DNA from: an uncultured Lachnospiraceae bacterium
GTDB lineage: Bacteria > Bacillota > Clostridia > Lachnospirales > Lachnospiraceae
Length of the DNA stretch: 5,646 nucleotides
Assembly: GCA_900557385.1 (NCBI GenBank)
Contig: USSP01000127.1
Coordinates: forward strand, 1-5,646
Reading direction: 5' to 3'
Below are positions 1 through 5,646 of the stretch, in pieces. Numbering within the stretch: position 1 is the first letter of the stretch; every line of letters begins with the position of its first letter. Position numbers and translations under genes: made by a program. The notes beneath the pieces are model-generated. The model saw nothing but the letters and a program-made list of their open reading frames with translations, ran no database searches and had not been told where the DNA came from.

Positions 1-3000
1 AGGTGTTGCGGTTGTAGTTGCCTTTTGTTCCGGTGTTGAGGACGGTGTTGTCGATGGTGTTTCTGTCGGCGTCTCTGTCGGTGTTTCCGTTTGCTCCGGA
101 GCCTTTTTCTCATTTAATACGAGCAGCTCACTTCCAATCTGATAGATATTTTCCGGCTGCTGTCCCGTGCCTGAGGTTCCTTTGGGTGCCGCTACATAAA
201 ACTCATATATTTCACTATCCAGTACATATCCTTCTGGTGCTTTGATTTCCTGATAAGCATATTTCTTTGCTTTCGTATCGTTTTCACCGATATTGACCGG
301 AATTACTGCCTTGCCGTTTGTGCCTGTTGTAACAATTTTATCAGGAACCATCTCGTTTCCGTCAAAATAATAAATCTGGAATTGTGCACCGCTTAGCAAT
401 TCTCCATCGTTGCTCATCTTTTTCAAAAAGATATTGTAGCCGCCTGCATACGCTGCACATCTCTGGATACACAGATTCTGGAAAGTATGCGTTTCTCCCG
501 GGGTCGTCGTATAACCCTTGTAGGATATGGTATTACTTACTGCTGCATAAACCTCTCCCACCTTGCCTTTCACATAACTATCATAGGTAAGTGTCAGATG
601 TCTGCTATCCGGTACCGTAATTTCAAACTGATAGGGAGAAATCAGCTTCAAATCGTAATTGACCGCTGTTCCTGATTCATCAGTCAGCTTTATGGTTTCC
701 GGATATAATACCATCTGTTCGGCCATTTCATCCGTCAGAGTTACGCTGTCTTCTTCCGGTACAATATCTGCTCCCGAAGGATTAATATCTACGGTATAGG
801 ATGCAATTCCATCCGCATAGATTCCCTCCTTGGTCATCGTTTTTGTCTGGATTGCGCCGGTAGCAGTCGCCTCCAGTTCCGGATTATCTGTGTCATCCCG
901 AAGAATAACACGGTTGGTATATACCAGTTTCTTTCCCAAGACATACTGGGTCATCTGCTCCGATGTCAGCTTTGTTGTAACCTTTATCCATACCGTCGCT
1001 GTCTGGCTGGTTTGTTCGCCCCAGATCACCGTATCTCTGTTGCCGTTTTTGATTCCGTCAACCGATAATTTTACCTGCCCCGGTTCACTGGACAGCAGTG
1101 TTACCGTCACCTTATCGGCATCTTCTCCATATCCGTCTCCCACTTGCACAACAGAAACATCTACAAAGGTGTGCCCTTCCGGCAGGATTTCCCTGAGTTC
1201 AACCTGACCGGACATTTCTCCGCATTTATTAATTCCGATCCACCATTCCATGGTTCCGGCCGATGCATCAAAGCCTTTATACTTTTTACAGACATCACTT
1301 TTATGTGTACGATTAAATTTTACACTGTCTGCTGCCTTCCCTACAGTACCATTTGACCCTCTTGAATACAGACGGAATTCGTTGTAAGCATAAATCTCAG
1401 GCTGTTTCTTTACTTTTGTTTTATAGGTAATATCAACACTCTTATAGGGTGTATCATTATGAAAGTAAATTCCAAAATCACCATAATTTTCCTGAAGATT
1501 CAATGTCCAGGTATCCTCGCTCTCCGGAATCACCTTTCCATCTGCAACTACCTGCAATTCCATATCCTCGGTATCCAGATAATGGTCGTCTCCTGTTCTT
1601 CCATGTCCATCGTTAGTCCACATGTAATCCACAAAATGATAGCCCTTCTGTACGAAAGCACTGCTATTGCTGAAACTGCATTTCCAGTAAATCTCCGAGT
1701 CATTGTAAGAGGTACATTTTTTGGAAAGAGTCGCTGGTTTAACTTTTATATCACCACCTTTTGCAACCTCAAAAAATCTGTCTCCGGCAGAAATTCGTGC
1801 AGTATTGTAACAGGATAACGTTTCTCCGGGTGTCAATTCTACGTTCGGTATTACATCATAGGATATTACGATATATTTTTTTCCATATCCCTCCGGCACC
1901 TGATAGGAAAAGCTTTGTTCCTGATAGCTGACCCCTGTGTTATCCAATTCTTTACATTGCGCCAATGCTCTATTGGAATCTGCATAGTAAATCTTAACCG
2001 ACCCCGGTTTAATCTTCAAATCATCTTTTCGGTCCCAGCTTTGGCTTTTCAATTTTTCCGTAATTGTCCACCCTGTAAAATCATACAAATCGTACTTCTT
2101 TTCTGCGTTGACATAGATGTAAAAATGGATGGAATCTGTTCGTGTTTGGGCTGTTTTTGTAAAATAATCACGCTTAACATTAAGTGTTTCGTCATATATA
2201 GATGTTAGAGTTGTAGAAAAACTCTTATTTCCTGCATATGCATGTGCATCGCTTTCAACATCAATATACAATGCACTATAATTCTCAAATGTGTAAATGT
2301 CCTTTTTCCCATCCCGGTTTCCGTTCCGGTAATCTGCAAAATAAACCTTATAGCGGATGGTCGCCGTTCCACCTACCGGTATACTGACATTTTTCCATGT
2401 GATTTCCCCATTTGCTATATCGGTTTCAGGGGCATCCGCGCTTCCCTCATTGATTTCAAAATCTCCATATCCTACAACAATATCTCGTTCCTGTTGGCTA
2501 AAGGAATCCACCAGCTTATCCAGAAATGCAGGGAATGACGAACTCTTGTTGATTACGGTTATTTCATAAAGAGCAGAATGGTCTTCATAGTTATATTCCT
2601 CCGTAACCGTTTTTCCAGTTCTTGAATCCTGAAAGGTCTGGGGAATTACTTTTTTACCCATTTTAATATCCGCAGGCATCTCGTAACGGTCAGAGACTTT
2701 TTCAGGGAATTTTGCATTTCTAGCGGATACCGTCGCTGTATTTTCAAAGTAACCTTTGGGCTGGGCAGAAGCCTGCTCCCCAGGGCCAAAGGTAACCGTA
2801 TAGGTGCAGGTAACCTTCGAACCACGCTCCATGGTTCCAATTTTCCATTCCAGTGTATTTTCCGATGTTACATATGGGTCACCTTGAAAGGTTACCGTTC
2901 CATTGCTTACACCAAAATTATCTATCCGAATCTGTTGAACATATTCCTTACCGCTTGTAAAAATGTCCTTCAGAACCACCTCATGCAGAGCTATCTCACT

Positions 3001-4044
3001 CTCTTTCCTTGCCTCCACAGTAACCGTATAAGTAACAATTTCCGGTGTGGAACCATTCTTATGTGTTTTCCAGATGTCCAGATATCCTGTTCCGCTGTCA
3101 ACCGGTGCTAACCAGACCTTAACCGGATAACTACCGAAGTATAACGTTCTTTCCTCTTTGGAAGTCACATCATCCATCACATTCATCAGTCCCTTAAAGG
3201 ACACGGCACCATAACTGATGCTTCCACCTTTTTCAAAGTAGCTTTTATTAAAGGAAAGACTAATCTCTCCCCCCTTTTCGCCCGGAACAATTTCGTAACT
3301 GCCAATCGGTGTCGTACTATCCTTTTCGACAATGATTCCATCTTTGGCATCCACAATACCAGACAGGAAATCCGGAAGTGTGAATTTGAGCTGGTCTTTA
3401 TAATTAAGCGTAATTCCATCCGGTACATTAAAGGCAACGTTTGCCTTTAATCCACATCCGGAATAAAGGGATTCTTCATACAACTCCCCATAGCGGCTGT
3501 AATTTCCGTCTAAGCCATCCCTACAATAAAAAAGCTGCACATCACTTATCCAGTCTGCAATATCATAGGTGGTACCTTCTGTATCGTCTTCTTCACTGTT
3601 TTCATCTGCACCGTCTTCTTCTGCATTTTCCAGGGTATATTCATTCACATCATCTTTTCCGATGGAATCTTCGTCTGCACTTTCTCCTTCTGCACCGCTT
3701 TCACCTTCACCGTCTTTTCCTGCGGCATCTTTGTCTGCACTGTCTCCTTCTGTACTGCTTTCGCCTTCACCGTCTTTTCCTGCTGAATCTTTATCTGCAC
3801 TTTTCCCTTCTGTACCACTTTCAACCGCGCCGTCTTTTCCTGCTGAATCTTTCCCCGGTTCATCCATATTATTACCTACGGTAATCGCATCAGAATTACC
3901 ATCCTGCACAGCCTGGACTTGTTGATCTGTATATGCCAAACGATTGCCATCGAATGCATATACACTTAATGCATTAACAGAAATCACAATTCCAGTTAAC
4001 AGAATGGTAAATAACCGTTTCATCCGTCTTAGATTTTGTCTCAT
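1..4044 (-). CDS. Giant secreted surface adhesin with C-terminal SpaA/CnaB-type isopeptide domain (3' end outside window)
   Basis: The frame is open for 1348 codons from the ATG at 4044 and leaves the window at base 1. An in-frame TAA at 4060-4062 and a GGGAGGA site 6 nt upstream fix this start. Residues 1-30 are a signal peptide: basic RRMKR, a hydrophobic core, and likely cleavage after SVYA. Residues 65-155 are an acidic Gly/Ser/Asp/Glu stalk. Residues 165-325 form a beta-rich N-terminal domain. About six Ig-like domains follow, near 329-455 (DUF11-like: YTVTV, WKIGTMERGS, ENTATVS), 459-614, 615-768, 769-905, 906-1062 and 1063-1190; these borders are approximate. Residues 1204-1314 fit a SpaA pilin-like domain: Lys1209, the E-box YAYQEIKAPEGY with Glu1266, and Asn1311 in LVLNEKK would form the intramolecular isopeptide bond. 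From 1315 on it is Thr/Pro-rich (TETP repeats), as in wall-spanning regions before an LPXTG signal, which is not visible here. A role in adhesion and wall anchoring is inferred; the ligand is unknown. Confidence 0.93.
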   Translation of the reverse strand, partial: MRQNLRRMKRLFTILLTGIVISVNALSVYAFDGNRLAYTDQQVQAVQDGNSDAITVGNNMDEPGKDSAGKDGAVESGTEGKSADKDSAGKDGEGESSTEGDSADKDAAGKDGEGESGAEGESADEDSIGKDDVNEYTLENAEEDGADENSEEDDTEGTTYDIADWISDVQLFYCRDGLDGNYSRYGELYEESLYSGCGLKANVAFNVPDGITLNYKDQLKFTLPDFLSGIVDAKDGIIVEKDSTTPIGSYEIVPGEKGGEISLSFNKSYFEKGGSISYGAVSFKGLMNVMDDVTSKEERTLYFGSYPVKVWLAPVDSGTGYLDIWKTHKNGSTPEIVTYTVTVEARKESEIALHEVVLKDIFTSGKEYVQQIRIDNFGVSNGTVTFQGDPYVTSENTLEWKIGTMERGSKVTCTYTVTFGPGEQASAQPKGYFENTATVSARNAKFPEKVSDRYEMPADIKMGKKVIPQTFQDSRTGKTVTEEYNYEDHSALYEITVINKSSSFPAFLDKLVDSFSQQERDIVVGYGDFEINEGSADAPETDIANGEITWKNVSIPVGGTATIRYKVYFADYRNGNRDGKKDIYTFENYSALYIDVESDAHAYAGNKSFSTTLTSIYDETLNVKRDYFTKTAQTRTDSIHFYIYVNAEKKYDLYDFTGWTITEKLKSQSWDRKDDLKIKPGSVKIYYADSNRALAQCKELDNTGVSYQEQSFSYQVPEGYGKKYIVISYDVIPNVELTPGETLSCYNTARISAGDRFFEVAKGGDIKVKPATLSKKCTSYNDSEIYWKCSFSNSSAFVQKGYHFVDYMWTNDGHGRTGDDHYLDTEDMELQVVADGKVIPESEDTWTLNLQENYGDFGIYFHNDTPYKSVDITYKTKVKKQPEIYAYNEFRLYSRGSNGTVGKAADSVKFNRTHKSDVCKKYKGFDASAGTMEWWIGINKCGEMSGQVELREILPEGHTFVDVSVVQVGDGYGEDADKVTVTLLSSEPGQVKLSVDGIKNGNRDTVIWGEQTSQTATVWIKVTTKLTSEQMTQYVLGKKLVYTNRVILRDDTDNPELEATATGAIQTKTMTKEGIYADGIASYTVDINPSGADIVPEEDSVTLTDEMAEQMVLYPETIKLTDESGTAVNYDLKLISPYQFEITVPDSRHLTLTYDSYVKGKVGEVYAAVSNTISYKGYTTTPGETHTFQNLCIQRCAAYAGGYNIFLKKMSNDGELLSGAQFQIYYFDGNEMVPDKIVTTGTNGKAVIPVNIGENDTKAKKYAYQEIKAPEGYVLDSEIYEFYVAAPKGTSGTGQQPENIYQIGSELLVLNEKKAPEQTETPTETPTETPSTTPSSTPEQKATTTATP
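55..90 (-). repeat. Three tandem 12-bp units encoding TETP
   Basis: Three adjacent near-identical 12-bp units (acagaaacaccg type) encode residues 1319-1330 as TETP three times. More degenerate Ser/Thr/Pro sequence continues to the window edge. Such Thr-Pro repeats are common in the segment of Gram-positive surface proteins that crosses the cell wall, just before the sorting signal. Confidence 0.8.
3661..3840 (-). repeat. Three 60-bp tandem repeats encoding an acidic 20-residue unit
   Basis: Three units of exactly 60 bp lie in register with the reading frame (3840-3781, 3780-3721, 3720-3661). They encode residues 69-128 with the pattern GKDGxxESxxEGxSADxDxx. A partial copy (GKDSA) precedes them and another (GKDD) follows. 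Counting by eye, neighbouring units share roughly three quarters of their bases. The encoded stretch is strongly acidic, contains no hydrophobic core residues apart from the final Ile of the third unit, and probably forms a flexible spacer between the signal peptide and the folded domains. Confidence 0.9.
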
Positions 4045-4050
4045 CGTTTT

Positions 4051-4057
4051 TCCTCCC
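4051..4057 (-). promoter_or_regulatory. Ribosome binding site of the adhesin gene
   Basis: On the minus strand the bases read GGGAGGA, followed by the 6-nt spacer AAAACG and the ATG at 4044. This near-perfect Shine-Dalgarno match at good spacing selects that ATG over the in-frame ATG at codon 8 (4023), which would also cut into the basic part of the signal peptide. Confidence 0.9.
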
Positions 4058-4095
4058 TGTTATGTTTTCCACATTACAAACCCCAAATTTAAACA

Positions 4096-4128
4096 TTAAC
4101 CTTTGCGCAACTTGCCAAAAGGGTTTAA
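4096..4128 (-). promoter_or_regulatory. Possible stem-loop in the adhesin 5' leader
   Basis: In the predicted leader RNA, TTAAACCCTTT (4128-4118) can pair with AAAGGTTAA (4104-4096), with two single-base bulges and a 13-nt loop. The stem is mostly A-U and so modest in strength. No T-run follows it, so it is not an intrinsic terminator, and it does not match a riboswitch class I recognise. Confidence 0.25.
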
Positions 4129-4142
4129 CGTTAAACTTAACG
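4123..4142. promoter_or_regulatory. Nested palindromes at the adhesin -10/start site, candidate operator
   Basis: GTTTAACGTTAAAC at 4123-4136 is a perfect 14-bp palindrome. An overlapping one, CGTTAA-AC-TTAACG, occupies 4129-4142, so three TTAACG half-sites alternate in orientation. They cover the -10 hexamer and the predicted transcription start of the adhesin gene, a typical position for a repressor site. No regulator gene is in the window and I cannot name a family that binds this sequence. Confidence 0.45.
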
Positions 4143-4167
4143 TATCACACAGTATTTTGTTTGTCAA
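4139..4167 (-). promoter_or_regulatory. Sigma-A-type promoter of the adhesin gene (extended -10)
   Basis: Read on the minus strand, a perfect -35 TTGACA (4167-4162) is followed by 17 bp and a -10 TACGTT (4144-4139). The -10 is only a half match to TATAAT, but a TGn extension (TGA) precedes it directly and often compensates. Transcription would start near 4132, giving a leader of about 88 nt before the ATG. The -35 bases overlap a promoter on the opposite strand. Confidence 0.6.
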
Positions 4168-4188
4168 TCAAATTTAGATATATATAAT
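4161..4188 (+). promoter_or_regulatory. Rightward promoter, back to back with the adhesin promoter
   Basis: On the plus strand TTGTCA (4161-4166, five of six consensus bases) is followed by 16 bp and a perfect TATAAT (4183-4188). Its -35 shares five bases with the -35 of the leftward adhesin promoter, so the polymerase could occupy only one at a time. A transcript would start near 4195, cross the structured repeat at 4231-4503 and run antisense towards the 3' end of the SpoIID-like gene. No convincing gene lies directly downstream. In AT-rich DNA such a match can also arise by chance. Confidence 0.4.
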
Positions 4189-4230
4189 CCCGTATTTTCG
4201 TGTGCAATTTTCTTATTTACAATCAAGCGT

Positions 4231-4503
4231 TGGGCATATGGCAAATTTACCTCGATTTTTGCCCATGTACAATGCAATTTTTGAAAAACAGAGGTCTATT
4301 TTACTTGCATTATGTAAACTTACGGGCAAAATTGCATTACGCTGATGTTTTTTGCCCGTTATTGATGCGCTTTCACGGGCAAAAATACAGCAAAAAGAAA
4401 TATTTTGCCCGTGCGTCCTTTTATGAGTGGTTAAGATGCACAAATTTCGCGGTATTTTCTCTTCTGTTTGGGCAAAAATGAAAGCAACGGATCTATATGC
4501 CCA
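4231..4503. repeat. 273-bp symmetrical element of four GGGCAAAA/TTTTGCCC inverted-repeat modules
   Basis: Four hairpin-forming modules sit at 4231-4265 (35 bp), 4322-4359 (38 bp), 4375-4412 (38 bp) and 4469-4503 (35 bp). They are exactly symmetrical about base 4367, with 56-bp spacers on each side and 15 bp in the centre. The outer pair are inverted copies of each other: TGGGCATAT and ATTTTTGCCCA agree exactly at their ends, 25 of 35 bases overall. The inner pair share 11-bp ends (ACGGGCAAAAT, TTTTTGCCCGT) around unlike 16-bp middles. The spacers show no clear complementarity. This fits a non-autonomous palindromic repeat or MITE-like element with inverted ends, or a cluster of paired protein-binding sites. 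No target-site duplication is evident. The A/T bases lie on the loop side, so the modules are not classical terminators. Confidence 0.75.
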
Positions 4504-4544
4504 TGGAGGGAGGCATAGCTTAGAAAAAACGTGGCAGAAAGCTT

Positions 4545-5646
4545 TTAATCCGGTTCCGAAATACGGCTGACTCCTACATAAATTTCCGAGATTTTATACC
4601 AGGTGGGATAATCCACCACACCGGTCTGGGGAAGACCAAAAATCCGTTGGAAAATACGGACGGCATTTGCAGTATTGCTGCCATAGATCCCGTCCACAGC
4701 CAGCGTAGGCAGAGCTGGATAATTTTGGGCAATACGGTTTAGTTGTTGCTGCAGCTGGCGCACCTTTTCTCCGCTGGCACCGATGGTCAGGTCGTAACCC
4801 GGCCAGGAGGATGGAATACCGGATACACTGGTGGCAGTATTGATGTACATGTCATTTCCGTAATAATAGCGTACGATTTCGATGGGGGTATATCCCTGCT
4901 CCCCCAAATATTTGGATCCCCACTGACTTAAACCCGTACAAGTGGCAGTGGTACCGTTACAGTAGGAAGTAAAGATCGGCTGGCGTACACCTGGGCGGGA
5001 AAGATAGTTTGCAAAGATGGAGTCTACCAGTTGGGAAATATTGGAATAAATGTTACGTCCATACATCCATTTTTGATCATAGGCAGTGGAGGAAGTAATG
5101 GTGAAATCATAGCCTTGGTTGCGGTACCACTCCGTATACACCCGGTTCAAGGTAAAGGACAAAATCACCAGAATATTGGCGTAGATCGTATTTTCTGACC
5201 AGGTGGCGTAGATTTCCGAAGACACTACATTTTTGATATAGTCCTTATATTTCACATAATAATTAGGGGCAGAACGATCCTGGGGCACTCCATCGTGTAC
5301 TACAATATACTCCGGAATCACCACGCGGGAGAGAACGATTTCACCGCTTTCATACATGGGCTTGATCTCATCTTCCGGAATTTTCGGAGGATATTCGCCC
5401 CAAAGAGTATGATCAGGGATGACAATATCTTCCTCCGGGGCAGTCTCCACCTCCACCGGAGTCATTTCCACAGGCTGGATGGCATCTGTGCCTGCGAGAA
5501 TCTGTGTACCTGATACCGTGACCGGTTCATATCCGGGAGCAGTGATTTCCAGTGAGGGAGTTCTTCCGCTTGCCTTATTTACTTCGTATCTGGCGGCTAT
5601 AATCTGTGGAGGAGTCGGAGGATTTACGGTTACCTCCATATGGATG
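4545..5646 (-). CDS. SpoIID/LytB-like protein with C-terminal peptidoglycan-binding domain (5' end outside window)
   Basis: The frame is open from the right edge to TAA at 4547-4545. An ATG at 5639 exists, but the frame continues upstream of it and no RBS is visible, so the true start is probably outside the window. Numbering from that Met: residues 17-62 resemble a small beta-sandwich of the carboxypeptidase-regulatory type (GRTPSLEITAPGY). Residues 123-262 fit the SpoIID fold, with YIKNVVSSEI (Glu142 at the place of the catalytic Glu of SpoIID lytic transglycosylases) and CTGLSQWGSKYLGEQGYTP followed by VRYYYG. Residues 283-352 are a PG_binding_1 domain (VRQLQQQLN, DGIYG, FQRIFGLPQTGVVDYPTW). 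The canonical GHGVGMSQWG motif is altered: its His is missing, while Cys227 and Cys234 lie nearby. Known SpoIID cleaves stripped glycan strands in sporulation. A role in spore or wall peptidoglycan is inferred; catalytic activity is uncertain. Confidence 0.88.
   Translation of the reverse strand, partial: IHMEVTVNPPTPPQIIAARYEVNKASGRTPSLEITAPGYEPVTVSGTQILAGTDAIQPVEMTPVEVETAPEEDIVIPDHTLWGEYPPKIPEDEIKPMYESGEIVLSRVVIPEYIVVHDGVPQDRSAPNYYVKYKDYIKNVVSSEIYATWSENTIYANILVILSFTLNRVYTEWYRNQGYDFTITSSTAYDQKWMYGRNIYSNISQLVDSIFANYLSRPGVRQPIFTSYCNGTTATCTGLSQWGSKYLGEQGYTPIEIVRYYYGNDMYINTATSVSGIPSSWPGYDLTIGASGEKVRQLQQQLNRIAQNYPALPTLAVDGIYGSNTANAVRIFQRIFGLPQTGVVDYPTWYKISEIYVGVSRISEPD

Noticed and set aside
830..1207. 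A 125-codon plus-strand frame
   Set aside because: It is antisense to a continuous, domain-bearing minus-strand frame, starts without a visible RBS and resembles no family.
3454..3525. A thioester adhesin domain around the FYCRD cysteine (Cys174)
   Set aside because: The Tyr-Cys context is suggestive, but the residue after Cys is Arg rather than hydrophobic, and I could not find a convincing partner Gln motif.
3441..3925. Plus-strand frames rich in Leu/His/Arg or Ser/Pro/Ala opposite the adhesin's acidic stalk
   Set aside because: They are antisense shadows of the 60-bp repeats. Their low-complexity composition mirrors the repeated Gly/Asp/Glu/Ser codons, and no RBS was found.
4322..4412. 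Hairpins at 4322-4359 and 4375-4412 as bidirectional terminators
   Set aside because: In GGGCAAAA...TTTTGCCC the A/T pairs lie next to the loop and the GC pairs at the base, with no T-run after the stem on either strand. An intrinsic terminator needs the reverse arrangement.
4213..4443. A 76-codon minus-strand frame through the same repeat
   Set aside because: It begins with TTG, has no Shine-Dalgarno sequence, overlaps the opposing frame fully and again only reads through the palindromic modules.
4200..4481. A 93-codon plus-strand frame downstream of the rightward promoter
   Set aside because: It starts with GTG without a ribosome binding site. Its residues simply translate the GGGCAAAA/TTTTGCCC modules (FCPC, CPL, GQK, FAR), and it has no domain or signal features. 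It is better explained as a chance frame through the repeat.
4231..4503. A CRISPR array
   Set aside because: The repeated units are inverted relative to each other rather than direct, the spacer lengths are 15 and 56 bp, and there is no uniform repeat of typical length.
4504..4544. A terminator for the SpoIID-like gene
   Set aside because: A T6 run and short complementary pieces (AAGCTT/AAGCT, CTATGCC/GGCATATAG) exist, but no stable GC-rich stem directly precedes a T-run.

Overview
The window looks like chromosomal DNA from a Gram-positive, spore-forming Clostridia member, probably Lachnospiraceae or a close relative. This rests on strong GGGAGGA-type ribosome binding, moderate-to-low GC, a large secreted surface adhesin with a SpaA/CnaB-type domain, and a SpoIID-like protein carrying a peptidoglycan-binding domain. 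The assignment is inferred from gene types, not from a marker gene.

Layout: both real genes lie on the minus strand, and both are cut by a window edge. Bases 1-4044 are one unbroken minus-strand reading frame of 1348 codons that runs off the left edge. I checked it codon by codon and found no internal stop. It encodes a giant exported adhesin: a signal peptide, an acidic stalk with three 20-residue repeats, a string of about six Ig-like beta-sandwich domains (some DUF11-like), a C-terminal SpaA domain with a recognisable isopeptide triad, and then a Thr/Pro-rich wall-spanning segment. The expected sortase signal would lie outside the window.

Bases 4045-4544 are noncoding. Next to the adhesin is its own promoter (TTGACA, 17 bp, extended -10), with nested palindromes at the predicted transcription start and a strong RBS. 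A second consensus promoter points the opposite way and shares the -35 bases. Beyond it lies a 273-bp structured element (4231-4503). It is built from four inverted-repeat modules of the type GGGCAWAW...WTTTTTGCCC, arranged symmetrically about base 4367. This is the most unusual feature of the window. Bases 4504-4544 hold nothing recognisable and no clear terminator.

Bases 4545-5646 are the C-terminal part of a SpoIID/LytB-like protein ending in a PG_binding_1 domain; its N-terminus lies beyond the right edge. The two genes point the same way, but the roughly 500-bp gap with its own promoter suggests they are separate transcription units. Both products act at the cell envelope or spore envelope. 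Nothing in the sequence shows that they work together.
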